Source: Bradyrhizobium sp. KBS0727 (GTDB taxonomy: Bacteria > Pseudomonadota > Alphaproteobacteria > Rhizobiales > Xanthobacteraceae). From it: a stretch of 64,000 bases of DNA. The stretch spans positions 558,001 to 622,000 of the forward strand of contig NZ_CP042176.1 of assembly GCF_005937885.2 (NCBI RefSeq), given 5' to 3'. Below the pieces are notes generated by a model that did not search any database, had not been told where the DNA came from, and saw only the letters and a list, made by a program, of their open reading frames with translations. This document shows positions 15,601 through 23,188 of the stretch, in pieces (the stretch's first letter is position 1; the number at the start of each line of letters is the position of its first letter). The position numbers were made by a program, and so were the translations under genes.

Positions 15601-16119
15601 GACCGGCGAGACGTAGATTTCATTCGGCGCCAGTTTGATCGTGTCGCGGAAATACGCCGCATCGCCGACCTGCTTCAACTCGGCGTCCGGCACGACGCGG
15701 ACGGCGTCGTTCGGACCCGAGCGGTCGACCCGGACGATTTCCCGGTGGCCATCCGCAACGCCGATGAAGCGGAGCGAATAGGCCGGCCTGAGCGGCATCT
15801 GGGCGGCCAACCGGCCTGCCAGCCGTTCGCGCCAGAGCGCCTCGGTGGTGCCATCGGTTGGATCGATCCCGCCATTGAGACGCGCCCGCATCAATCCCGC
15901 CACCGCCGCCAGCCCATGGAAGGTGGCAATGTCGCCGCGCGCGGTGCGGACCTGGGACTCCAGCTCGTTGGCGGCCAGCCGCGAATGGGTCTCGATCCGG
16001 TCGAGGACACGCGGCAGGACCGCCTGTTCCAGGCTCCGATAGCTCAGCCATCCGACCGCGGATACCGCAATCGCGACCAGAGCAATCATCGCGATGGCAA
16101 GCCTGGTTGTCAGCGTCAT
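12616..16119 (-). CDS. membrane hybrid sensor histidine kinase (Cache, HAMP, three PAS, receiver)
   Basis: A 1167-residue sensor. TM1 is about residues 7-27, followed by a large periplasmic Cache-type sensor (about 35-320), TM2 at about 325-345 (VGLIAVLCATLLALLIARSL), and HAMP. Three PAS domains follow (about 420-540, 545-665, 670-795; e.g. DGTITGWNSAAGRLFGYSA). The DHp domain has His810 (TGGIAHDFNNILT). The HATPase domain has NLALNARDAMPNGG and KGTGLGLSMVYG. The C-terminal receiver has Asp1100 (LLFTDVIMPGINGR). It should autophosphorylate and pass phosphate to its own receiver, then perhaps to the lone receiver at 16285-16719 or the FixJ-type regulator at 11840-12475. The extracytoplasmic ligand is unknown. 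Confidence 0.93.
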   Translation of the reverse strand: MTLTTRLAIAMIALVAIAVSAVGWLSYRSLEQAVLPRVLDRIETHSRLAANELESQVRTARGDIATFHGLAAVAGLMRARLNGGIDPTDGTTEALWRERLAGRLAAQMPLRPAYSLRFIGVADGHREIVRVDRSGPNDAVRVVPDAELKQVGDAAYFRDTIKLAPNEIYVSPVDLNEENGVIANPHVPTMRIAMPIFAPGGKPFGIVIATADMRPALARVRASVRPGERVYVVDARGNYLVHPDRAREFGSQLGTPTDWRKDFPDLAASIGATKGVAQIVQTEAGRPGGEALAPALLAGSEWTAVIESVPNAVVMAPAQAIQNSSITVGLIAVLCATLLALLIARSLTRPIVQLTKAVEAAARSGTAVIPVDARGETGVLARAFAHVMGEANAKTIALEREVGEHRRTIAARDHHAERERLFSAAVESSNDAIITMSLDGTITGWNSAAGRLFGYSAAEATGQGIALLVPDDRLSEVQDSLRRIGWGESIEQNETVRLRKDGTPIEVSLSISPIKAPSGATIGISKVARDITDSNKTRQVLRQQTEELRRIFETSQDLILVMDARGFLVQISPSCEAILGFRPEEMIGRSGSDFIHPDHLENSREELRAARRGLRSKISDTRCMHKDGRAVWLSWLGTWSEPVKRFFLVGRDMTESRLAQETLRESEQLARGIINSALDAFVQTDERGIIRDWNSQAEVIFGWPRTDMLGKNVFKMIAPDPNQSPVQAGLGHFLESGLEQVARPRREVQARRRDGTEFTAELSITALKTRDGFVFNCFMRDLTDKIAAEDRIRQAEKMEAVGQLTGGIAHDFNNILTVITGTIEILADAVKGEPQLAAITRMIDEAASRGADLTQHLLAFARKQPLEPRETDVNTLIIDTAKLLQRTLGEHVEIESVFEDEVCPALVDPNQLATAILNLALNARDAMPNGGKLIIETGGVVLDENYARTHGDVRPGRYAMIAVSDTGTGIRADLLDKVFNPFFTSKGPGKGTGLGLSMVYGFVKQSAGHIMIYSEEGHGTTIKMYLPPATGTLPAAEPTLAPVMEGGHETILVVEDDKLVRDYVLTQLHSLGYVTLDAANATEALAIANAGRPFDLLFTDVIMPGINGRQLANEISRIKPGLKVLFTSGYTENAIIHHGRLDEGVLLLAKPYRKSDMAIMIRKALAD

Positions 16120-16175
16120 CTTGCTTTCGCGCGCCCTCCCATGGCGCCCCGGTCGAGGCGCCGGGCAAATCCAAT

Positions 16176-16278
16176 GCTAGAGCGTTTTCCAGCGAAGTGG
16201 AAACCGGTTCGCGTCAAGAAAACGCGTTCAATCAAAAACCTAGAACCTCGTTCCGATTCCATCGGAAAGGGGCTCTAG
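16176..16278. repeat. dispersed palindromic repeat, family E
   Basis: Bounded by CTAGAGC and GCTCTAG and containing GCGTTTTCCAGCGAAGTGG, then AAACCGGTTCGCG, GAAAACGCG and TTCCGATTCCATCGGAA. It separates the hybrid kinase from the lone receiver. Related to 12496-12578. Confidence 0.65.
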
Positions 16279-16284
16279 GGCGCA

Positions 16285-16719
16285 TTACCGGCAGGAGGCA
16301 ACACCGCCGGATGGCAGGGACGACGGCGAGGATCGCCCGGCCGCTTCCAGGCAGCCGGCGACCGCTACCAGAAGGTCGGCAGGCCTGAACGGCTTTTGCA
16401 GGCTCGAGACCGCCCCGAGCTTGGTGGCCATGGTGAGGAAGTCAGGCGCGGAGTCCGGCTCCGTCGAAATCGGCCGGCCGGAGATGACGATGATTGGCAT
16501 CAGCGGATGGCGCTGGCGAACCATCCGCATGGTCTCGAATCCATCCATCCCCGGCATGAAGATGTCGAGAAACAGGAGATCGAAATCGCCGGTCTCGCAC
16601 AAGCTAAGTCCCTTGCCGCCGTCGCCGGCCGTGACCACGCTGTGGCCGGCGCGTTCCAGCAACAGGCGGACGGTGCTCTGAACCGCTACATCGTCATCCA
16701 CGACCAGTATTCTTGCCAA
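16285..16719 (-). CDS. single-domain response regulator
   Basis: A stand-alone receiver of about 144 residues: acidic pair in ILVVDDDVAVQ, phospho-acceptor Asp52 (LLFLDIFMPGMDGFE), and Lys in LQKPFRPADL, with a Ser/Gly-rich tail. I place the start at a TTG (16719) because GGAG lies 8 bases upstream and the product then begins (M)ARILVVDDD; the frame is open to another TTG at 16752. It lies just upstream of the hybrid kinase in the same direction and is a plausible output or sink for that kinase. The pseudogene at 5395-5768 is a decayed relative. Confidence 0.8.
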   Translation of the reverse strand: MARILVVDDDVAVQSTVRLLLERAGHSVVTAGDGGKGLSLCETGDFDLLFLDIFMPGMDGFETMRMVRQRHPLMPIIVISGRPISTEPDSAPDFLTMATKLGAVSSLQKPFRPADLLVAVAGCLEAAGRSSPSSLPSGGVASCR

Positions 16720-16936
16720 AGGAAGGTTCTCCGCTCCCGCTGATGTAGCCAACGACAGGTTGTGAGTCTTGCCGAAAGCCCGCTCTCTCGCAACCGTTTC
16801 CCCTCGACGCAGGTTCCGCGCCAGCGATCAAAAGGCTCTCACAAAAACGCGCTACCCGGATGCTGCCGGGCAGACGACCGCCCGGCCTGCATATCAGCGC
16901 AGCATGATTCGCCTGGGGATACCGGAACCGCGCGGC

Positions 16937-17656
16937 TCAGTTGCTCAGATATTCCGGATAGCGCGCCCTGATCGCGGCGAGTTCGCTGAGCGTGCCCGAC
17001 AGATGGGTGCGCAGATGCTTCTGCGCCTCGTCGGGTTCGCCGGCGCCGATGGCCTTTGCAATCAGCCTGTGGTGCCGCACGATATCCTGCGCCTTGCCGG
17101 GCGAGGGCAGGTGCATCCGCCGCAGACGGTCGATATGCCCGCTGCGGCTGCGTACCAGCGACCAGATGTCCTGCTTGTCGGTCGCCGCATAGAGCTGGGC
17201 GTGGAATTCGTTGTCGGCGGCCATGAAACGTTCGAAATCGCCGGCTTTGGCGAATTGCTGCTGGCGCGCGACGGTCGCGTTGAGCTCGGTGATGAACGTG
17301 TCGTCATGGTGGATCGCCAGCCCGCGCACGATTTCGAGTTCGACTGCCTGCCGCAGGAAATGCGCCTGCTGCGCCAGCCGCACGTCGACCCGGCTGACCA
17401 CGGTCGCATATTGCGGAAACACCTCGACCAGCCCTTCCTCCTCGAGCCGCATCAGCGCGTCGCGGATCGGCGTCGAAGAGACCCCGAATTGCGCGGCCAA
17501 TGCGGCGCGCGACAGCGGCGATCCCGGCGGCAGATCCAGTGAAATGATCATGCCGCGCAGGCGCTCAAAGACCTGCGGCGCCGCCTGACGGTCGCGGTCG
17601 AGCCGATCGGCGGAACCCGGAACGGCGCGTCGGGGGACGGTGTGCGATGGGGTCAT
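16937..17656 (-). CDS. GntR-family (FCD) transcriptional regulator
   Basis: A 239-residue regulator: N-terminal winged helix (about 25-90; LPPGSPLSRAALAAQFGVSS, TPIRDALMRLEEEGLVEV) and C-terminal all-helical FCD ligand domain (about 105-230) with metal-ligand-type Asp/His positions (DNEFHAQL, HHRLIAKAI). FCD regulators usually respond to a sugar acid or other carboxylate and repress the adjacent catabolic operon. It is divergent from the ABC/dehydratase operon at 17758, and a clean palindrome at 17693-17718 lies between them. Confidence 0.9.
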   Translation of the reverse strand: MTPSHTVPRRAVPGSADRLDRDRQAAPQVFERLRGMIISLDLPPGSPLSRAALAAQFGVSSTPIRDALMRLEEEGLVEVFPQYATVVSRVDVRLAQQAHFLRQAVELEIVRGLAIHHDDTFITELNATVARQQQFAKAGDFERFMAADNEFHAQLYAATDKQDIWSLVRSRSGHIDRLRRMHLPSPGKAQDIVRHHRLIAKAIGAGEPDEAQKHLRTHLSGTLSELAAIRARYPEYLSN

Positions 17657-17692
17657 CAGGCGAAGCCGGCCGTTTCAGAAGGTGCTTGCATC

Positions 17693-17718
17693 AAATACAC
17701 TAATACATTAGTGCATTT
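17693..17718. promoter_or_regulatory. probable GntR operator palindrome
   Basis: CACTAAT and ATTAGTG are perfect 7-base arms around a 2-base centre (17698-17713). The symmetry extends outward to AAATA/CATTT with one mismatch, giving 12-base arms. It sits 37 bases from the gntR start and 40 bases before the substrate-binding-protein start, where a repressor would block both promoters. Confidence 0.65.
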
Positions 17719-17757
17719 CGCCAAGGGCGTCAACGAGACCGCCGGAGGAGATGCACA

Positions 17758-18777
17758 ATGAAAAACAGGATTTGGCGCGCGGGCGCGCTCGCGGTCGCGG
17801 CGCTGGCCATGGTGTTGCCGGGCGCGCCGGCGCTGGCCCAGGCCAAGAGCGAGATCTCGCTGTCGCGGCAGCCGGGCATTTTCTACATGCCCTCGCACAT
17901 CATGGAAAAGAACAGGCTGATCGAGAAGCACGCCGCGGCGCTGGGCGTGCCCGGGGTCACGACCAAATGGATCAATCTCAGCGGCGGCGGCGCGCAGACC
18001 GACGCGTTGCTCGCCGGCGGCGTCGACATCCTCAACACCGGCACCGGCAATCTGTTGCTGCTGTGGGATCGCACCCGCGGCGGCGTCAAGGGTATCGTCG
18101 CCACCTCGGCGCAGCCGATGACGCTGATCAGCCGCGATGCGAATATCAAATCCATCAAGGATTTCGGCCCCAACGACAAGATCGCAGTGCCGACCGTAAA
18201 AGTCTCGACGCAGGCAATCGTGCTGCAGATCGCGGCGTCCGAGGCGTTCGGCGCCGACCAGTGGTCGAAGCTCGATGCCAACACCGTGCAGCTCGGCCAT
18301 CCCGACGCCTACGTGGCGATGACCAACGCCCAGCACGAGGTGCGCAATCACTTCGCGATCCCGCCGTTTACGTTCCTCGAACTGAAGAACGTGCCCGGCG
18401 CGCATGTGGTGCTGTCGTCGCCTGACGTGATGGGCGGGCCGCTGAGCCAGGCGCAGTTCTTCACCATGACGAAGTTCGCCGATGCCAACCCGAAAATCAT
18501 CCAGGCGGTGTTCGACGCCACCAAGGAGGCGCAGGATTTCATCCGCAGCGACACCAAGGGTGCGGTGGAAATCTACAAGGAGGTCACCGGCGACAAGACC
18601 AGCGCCGAGGATCTGCTGGCCTGGCTCAAGGAGCCCGGCATGATGGAATGGAACCTGCAGCCGCAGGGCACCATGAAATTCGCCGCGCATCTGTTCAAGA
18701 CCGGCACGCTGAAGACCATGCCGAAAGCCTGGACCGACTATTATCTGCCGGTCGCGCACGAGCTGAAAGGCAACTGA
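17758..18777 (+). CDS. ABC transporter substrate-binding protein (NMT1/TauA type)
   Basis: A 339-residue periplasmic binding protein with a Sec signal peptide (about 1-27, ending PALAQA). The body has the NMT1/SsuA-like fold (SEISLSRQPGIFYMPSHIME, LLAGGVDILNTGTGN), the class serving nitrate, sulfonate, taurine and thiamin-precursor importers. GGAGGAG precedes the ATG. It is the first gene of an operon with its own ATPase and permease 4 and 11 bases apart, followed by a sugar-acid-type dehydratase. The true ligand is therefore more likely an organic acid than a sulfonate, but that is inference. Confidence 0.88.
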   Translation: MKNRIWRAGALAVAALAMVLPGAPALAQAKSEISLSRQPGIFYMPSHIMEKNRLIEKHAAALGVPGVTTKWINLSGGGAQTDALLAGGVDILNTGTGNLLLLWDRTRGGVKGIVATSAQPMTLISRDANIKSIKDFGPNDKIAVPTVKVSTQAIVLQIAASEAFGADQWSKLDANTVQLGHPDAYVAMTNAQHEVRNHFAIPPFTFLELKNVPGAHVVLSSPDVMGGPLSQAQFFTMTKFADANPKIIQAVFDATKEAQDFIRSDTKGAVEIYKEVTGDKTSAEDLLAWLKEPGMMEWNLQPQGTMKFAAHLFKTGTLKTMPKAWTDYYLPVAHELKGN

Positions 18778-18781
18778 GCCG

Positions 18782-19546
18782 ATGACCGCGCTTCTCGATG
18801 TCAGTGACGTCACGCTGCGCTACAAGACCTCGAGCGCGGTCGTCACCGCGACCGAGCGGGTCAGCTTCACGGTCGATCGCTCCGACCGTTTCGTGTTGCT
18901 CGGTCCCTCCGGTTGCGGCAAGTCGACGCTGTTGAAGGCCGTCGGCGGCTACATGACACCGAGCGAAGGCAAGATGCGGATTTCGGGACGCGAGATCTCC
19001 GAGCCCGGCGCCGACCGGATGATGATCTTCCAGGAGTTCGACCAGTTGCTGCCGTGGAAGACGGTGCTGGAAAACGTCATGTTTCCACTTCTGATGACGC
19101 GCCGGTTGCCGCGCAAGGAGGCGGAGCAGCGGGCGCGGGCCTATATCGAGAAGGTCAGCCTGACCCGCGTCGTCGATGCCTATCCGCACACGCTTTCGGG
19201 CGGCATGAAGCAGCGCGTCGCGATCGCGCGCGGCATGGCGATGGAGCCGGATATTCTCTTGATGGATGAGCCGTTCGCAGCCTTGGACGCGCTGACGCGG
19301 CGCACCTGTCAGGACGAATTGCTGCAGCTCTGGGCGGAAACCAAATTCACGGTGCTGTTCGTGACCCATTCGATCGCGGAAGCGATCAAGATCGGCAACC
19401 GGATCCTGCTGCTGTCGCCGCATCCCGGCCGGGTCAAGGCCGAGGTCATCGATGTCGACCAGGTCTCCAGCGAAGACGGCAGCGCCGCCCGGCTGGAAAA
19501 GCAGATCCACGACCTGTTGTTCGCCGAATCCGTAACGGCACACTGA
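18782..19546 (+). CDS. ABC transporter ATP-binding protein (SsuB/TauB type)
   Basis: A 254-residue ATPase that powers the importer. Walker A is GPSGCGKST, the Q-loop is FQEFDQLLPW, the signature is LSGGMKQRVAIARGMA, Walker B is ILLMDEPFAALD, and the switch His is in VLFVTHSIAEA. Closest in style to nitrate/sulfonate/taurine-type ATPases. It starts 4 bases after the binding-protein gene, so it is in the same transcript. Confidence 0.92.
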   Translation: MTALLDVSDVTLRYKTSSAVVTATERVSFTVDRSDRFVLLGPSGCGKSTLLKAVGGYMTPSEGKMRISGREISEPGADRMMIFQEFDQLLPWKTVLENVMFPLLMTRRLPRKEAEQRARAYIEKVSLTRVVDAYPHTLSGGMKQRVAIARGMAMEPDILLMDEPFAALDALTRRTCQDELLQLWAETKFTVLFVTHSIAEAIKIGNRILLLSPHPGRVKAEVIDVDQVSSEDGSAARLEKQIHDLLFAESVTAH

Positions 19547-19557
19547 GGGAGCGCGCG

Positions 19558-20421
19558 ATGGGTGAAGCGAGAATCCTGCTGCGCGATGGATCGGCCGCTA
19601 CGACCGATGTGCCGGTCGAGGTCGAGCGCAAACTGACCGTGCTGGAATTGCTGTGGAACGACGGCTTCGTCCGCAAGGCCGTCATCATCGTCTTTCTGGC
19701 GGCGGCATGGGAGGCCTACGGTACCTTCCTCGACAATCCGTTGCTGTTTCCGACCTTCCACGACACCATCATCACGATGTTCGACAAGGTGAAGGACGGC
19801 ACCATTCCCTTGCGCGCCTGGGCATCGCTAAAAGTGCTGTTCATGGGCTATGGCGCCGGCATCGTGCTCGCGGCCGTCTTCACCATTCTCGCGATCTCGA
19901 CCCGAATCGGAACGGATTTCCTCGAAACCATCACCGCGATGTTCAACCCGCTCCCGGCGATCGCGCTGCTGCCGCTGGCGCTGATCTGGTTCGGGCTCGG
20001 CAACGGCAGTCTGGTGTTCGTGCTGATTCACTCGGTGCTGTGGCCGGTCGCGCTGAACACTCATTCCGGCTTCAAGAGCGTGTCGAACACGCTGCGCATG
20101 GTCGGCCGCAACTACGGCCTACGCGGACTTCCTTACGTGGCGCGCATTCTCATTCCGGCAGCCTTCGGCTCGATCCTGACCGGCTTGAAGATCGGCTGGG
20201 CGTTTGCGTGGCGGACACTGATCGCCGCCGAACTGGTGTTCGGCGTGTCGTCGGGGCAGGGCGGTCTCGGTTGGTTCATCTTCGAGAACCGTAACCTGCT
20301 CGACATTCCCGCGGTCTTTGCCGGCCTGCTGACCGTGATCATCATCGGTCTTATTGTTGAAAACCTGATCTTCCGCACCATCGAGCGCAATACCGTCCAG
20401 AAGTGGGGCACCCAGTCATGA
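19558..20421 (+). CDS. ABC transporter permease (SsuC/TauC type)
   Basis: A 287-residue integral membrane permease with about six hydrophobic segments. The EAA-loop region contains NTLRMVGRNYGLRGLPYVAR followed by ILIPAAFGSILTGLKIGWAFA, typical of binding-protein-dependent permeases of the sulfonate/nitrate class. The N terminus is an unusually long cytoplasmic stretch of about 40 residues. The stop codon overlaps the start of the dehydratase (ATGA), tying transport to catabolism. Confidence 0.9.
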   Translation: MGEARILLRDGSAATTDVPVEVERKLTVLELLWNDGFVRKAVIIVFLAAAWEAYGTFLDNPLLFPTFHDTIITMFDKVKDGTIPLRAWASLKVLFMGYGAGIVLAAVFTILAISTRIGTDFLETITAMFNPLPAIALLPLALIWFGLGNGSLVFVLIHSVLWPVALNTHSGFKSVSNTLRMVGRNYGLRGLPYVARILIPAAFGSILTGLKIGWAFAWRTLIAAELVFGVSSGQGGLGWFIFENRNLLDIPAVFAGLLTVIIIGLIVENLIFRTIERNTVQKWGTQS

Positions 20422-22154
20422 CCGCCAGAAAGAACCCCGACGATCTCCGCAGCGCGCGCTGGTTCGCGCCCGACGATCTCCGCGCCTTCGGCCATCGCTC
20501 GCGCGCGATGCAGATGGGTTACGCGCCGGAGGAATGGAAGGGCCGGCCTGTCATTGCGATCCTCAACACCTGGTCGGATGCGCAGCCCTGCCACATGCAT
20601 TTCAAGTCGCGTGTCGATGACGTCAAGCGCGGCATCCTGATGGCCGGCGGTTTTCCGATGGAGCTGCCGGCGCTGTCGCTGTCGGAATCGTTTCTGAAGC
20701 CGACCACCATGCTCTACCGCAACATGCTGGCGATGGACGCCGAGGAACTTTTGCGCGGGCATCCCGTCGACGGCGTCGTCTTGATGGGCGGCTGCGACAA
20801 GACCACGCCGGGGCTGTTGCTGGGCGCCACCAGCATGGGCCTGCCGGCGATCTATCTTCCGGCCGGGCCGATGCTGCGCGGCAACTGGAAGGGCAAGACG
20901 CTGGGCTCGGGCTCGGACGCCTGGAAATTCTGGGACGAACGGCGCGCCGGAAAGATCTCCGACAAGGACTGGGTTGACGTCGAGGCCGGCATCGCGCGCA
21001 GCTACGGCACCTGCATGACCATGGGCACCGCCTCGACCATGACCGCGATCGCCGAATCGATCGGCATGACCTTGCCCGGCGCGTCGTCGATCCCGGCCGC
21101 CGATGCCGGCCATATCCGGATGGCCTCGGAAAGTGGCCGCCGCATCGTCGAGATGGTGTGGGAGGATTTGACGCCGGACAAGATCCAGACCCGAAAAGCC
21201 TTCGAGAACGCGATCACGGTGGCAATGGCGATGGGCTGTTCGACCAATGCGATCATCCACCTGATCGCGCAGGCCCGCCGCGCCGGCCAGGACATCGGGC
21301 TCGATGATTTCGAAAAGGCCAGCCGCAAGGTTCCCGTGATCGCCAATGTGCGGCCGAGCGGTGACAAATATCTGATGGAGGATTTCTTCTATGCCGGCGG
21401 GCTGCCCGGCCTGATGAGCCGCATCAAAGACCACCTGCATCTCGACGTCATGACCGTCACCGGCCAGAGCCTCGGCGACAACATCGCGCGCGCGGAAGTC
21501 TATAACGACGACGTCATCCGCACGGTCAAGGATCCGATCTATGCCGAAGGCGCGCTTGCCGTGCTCAAGGGCAACCTTGCGCCGGACGGCTGCGTCATCA
21601 AGCCCAGCGCCTGCGAGCCGCGCTTCCTCAAGCACACCGGCCCGGCGCTGGTGTTCGACGATTATCCCTCGATGAAGAAGGCGGTCGACGATCCCAACCT
21701 CGACGTCACGGCCGATCACGTCATGATCCTGCGCAATGCCGGCCCGCAGGGTGGCCCGGGCATGCCGGAATGGGGCATGCTGCCGATCCCGACCAAGCTG
21801 GTGAAGCAGGGCGTGCGCGATATGGTGCGGCTGTCGGATGCGCGCATGAGCGGCACCAGCTACGGCGCCTGCATCCTGCACGTCGCGCCGGAAGCCTATA
21901 TCGGCGGGCCCTTGGCGCTGGTGCGGAACGGCGACCGCATCACGCTCGACGTCAACGCGCGCACCATCAATCTCGACGTGTCCGAAGCCGAATTGGCAAA
22001 ACGCCGCGCCGAATGGAAGGCGCCGGAGCCCCGCTACGAGCGCGGCTATGGCTGGATGTTCACCAAGCACATCAAGCAAGCCAATGAAGGCTGCGATTTC
22101 GATTTCCTCGAAACCGGGTTTGGCGCGCCGGTGGATGAGCCGTCGATTTATTAA
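20418..22154 (+). CDS. IlvD/Edd-family sugar-acid dehydratase
   Basis: A 578-residue Fe-S dehydratase. The three cluster cysteines are Cys58 (AQPCHMHF), Cys126 (GGCDKTTPG) and Cys199 (YGTCMTMGTAS), each offset by one from the ligands of L-arabinonate dehydratase of Rhizobium (59, 127, 200). The active-site Ser lies in MSGTSYGACI (about 478). It therefore fits the sugar-acid dehydratase branch (aldonate to 2-keto-3-deoxy-aldonate) better than IlvD of branched-chain amino acid synthesis. The ATG at 20418 overlaps the permease stop. Exact substrate (arabinonate, fuconate, xylonate or similar) is open. Confidence 0.85.
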   Translation: MTARKNPDDLRSARWFAPDDLRAFGHRSRAMQMGYAPEEWKGRPVIAILNTWSDAQPCHMHFKSRVDDVKRGILMAGGFPMELPALSLSESFLKPTTMLYRNMLAMDAEELLRGHPVDGVVLMGGCDKTTPGLLLGATSMGLPAIYLPAGPMLRGNWKGKTLGSGSDAWKFWDERRAGKISDKDWVDVEAGIARSYGTCMTMGTASTMTAIAESIGMTLPGASSIPAADAGHIRMASESGRRIVEMVWEDLTPDKIQTRKAFENAITVAMAMGCSTNAIIHLIAQARRAGQDIGLDDFEKASRKVPVIANVRPSGDKYLMEDFFYAGGLPGLMSRIKDHLHLDVMTVTGQSLGDNIARAEVYNDDVIRTVKDPIYAEGALAVLKGNLAPDGCVIKPSACEPRFLKHTGPALVFDDYPSMKKAVDDPNLDVTADHVMILRNAGPQGGPGMPEWGMLPIPTKLVKQGVRDMVRLSDARMSGTSYGACILHVAPEAYIGGPLALVRNGDRITLDVNARTINLDVSEAELAKRRAEWKAPEPRYERGYGWMFTKHIKQANEGCDFDFLETGFGAPVDEPSIY

Positions 22155-22156
22155 TC

Positions 22157-22237
22157 CGTCGTTCCGGGGCATCGCGCGGCGATGAACCCGGAACCTCGAG
22201 ATTCCGGGCCTGGTCCTTCGGACCATCTCGGAATGAC
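22157..22237. repeat. palindromic repeat, family A copy 1
   Basis: Begins GTCGTTCCGGGG and ends TCGGAATGAC (imperfect terminal inverted repeats), with AACCTCGAGATTCCGGG and the hairpin GGTCCTTCGGACC inside. It separates the dehydratase from the RraA-like gene within a probable operon. Confidence 0.8.
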
Positions 22238-22259
22238 GAACAACCTGGGATGTGGAACC

Positions 22260-22979
22260 ATGACAAAACTGAGCGACGCCACCCGCAACAAGCTGAAGAC
22301 CGTCTCGACCGCCACCATCGCCACTGCGTTGTTCAAGCGTGGCTTTCGCATCCAGATGATCCAGGACGTGCATCCGCTCGGTCCAGATCAGCCGGTATTG
22401 GTTGGTGAGGCCTTCACGCTGCGCTACATGCCGGCGCGCGAGGACCTCAACAAGATCGACGTGTTTCGCGACCGCGCCCATCCGCAGCGCAAGGCGATCG
22501 AGGATTGCCCTGAAGGCGCGGTGCTGGTCATGGACAGCCGCAAGGATGCCCGCGCCGCGTCCGCCGGCGCGATCCTGGTGACGCGGCTGATGCAGCGCGG
22601 CTGTGCCGGTGTCATCACCGATGGCGGCTTTCGCGACTCGGCTGAGATCGCAAAACTCGGCTTTCCCGCCTATCACCACCGCCCGAGCGCGCCGACCAAT
22701 CTCACGCTGCACCAGGCCATCGAGATCAACGTGCCGATCGGCTGCGGCGATGCGCCGGTGTTTCCCGGCGACGTCATCCTCGGCGACAGCGACGGCGTAA
22801 TCGTAATTCCGGCGCATCTCGCCGATGAGATTGCCGACGAGGCTGTCGAGATGACCGCGTTCGAGGATTTCGTCACCGAGGAAGTCGGCAAGGGCCGCTC
22901 GATCCTCGGCCTCTATCCCGCAACCGACGAGCAGACGCCAAAGGATTTTGCGGCGTGGCGCAAGAAGAACGGAAGGTAG
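22260..22979 (+). CDS. RraA-like / HMG-aldolase-family protein
   Basis: A 239-residue protein of the RraA/dimethylmenaquinone-methyltransferase-like fold, a family that includes class II pyruvate aldolases and oxaloacetate decarboxylases. Diagnostic stretches are STATIATALFKRG, GAILVTRLMQRGCAGVITDG, GGFRDSAEI and GDVILGDSDGVIVIP. The G-x-R-D segment with the downstream Asp is the metal/pyruvate-binding pattern of the aldolases, so cleavage of the keto-deoxy acid made by the upstream dehydratase is plausible. The ATG at 22260 is chosen because the longer frame only translates the repeat at 22157-22237. Confidence 0.8.
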   Translation: MTKLSDATRNKLKTVSTATIATALFKRGFRIQMIQDVHPLGPDQPVLVGEAFTLRYMPAREDLNKIDVFRDRAHPQRKAIEDCPEGAVLVMDSRKDARAASAGAILVTRLMQRGCAGVITDGGFRDSAEIAKLGFPAYHHRPSAPTNLTLHQAIEINVPIGCGDAPVFPGDVILGDSDGVIVIPAHLADEIADEAVEMTAFEDFVTEEVGKGRSILGLYPATDEQTPKDFAAWRKKNGR

Positions 22980-23002
22980 TACGTCGAGCGCGGGCCCTTT
23001 CA

Positions 23003-23186
23003 ACCTCGCCCCGCTTGCGGGGAGAGGTCGGATTGCCCCGGCGATGCGAAGCATCGTCGGTGCAATCCGGGTGAGGGGGTACAGGTCTCACCACTGCCAG
23101 AGTGCTCGCGGATAGAGGCCCCTCACCCCAACCCTCTAAGAGCGAGCTACGCTCGTCTCGACCCCGCAAGAGCGGGGCGAGGGAGA
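23003..23186. repeat. palindromic repeat, family C copy 1
   Basis: Starts CCTCGCCCCGCTTGCGGGGA and ends CCCCGCAAGAGCGGGGCGAG in inverted orientation, with CCCCTCACCC inside. It lies between convergent genes (RraA-like and oligopeptidase B). Copies at 25356-25546 and 39004-39153. Confidence 0.75.
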
Positions 23187-23188
23187 AG

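Noticed and set aside
14245..16278. 677-codon plus-strand frame opposite the hybrid kinase
   Set aside because: The kinase on the other strand has continuous domain matches; this frame is rich in Arg/Asp/His and featureless.
20133..23054. 973-codon open frame on the minus strand opposite the permease, dehydratase and RraA-like genes
   Set aside because: Shadow of three recognised genes and a repeat; no domain recognisable.
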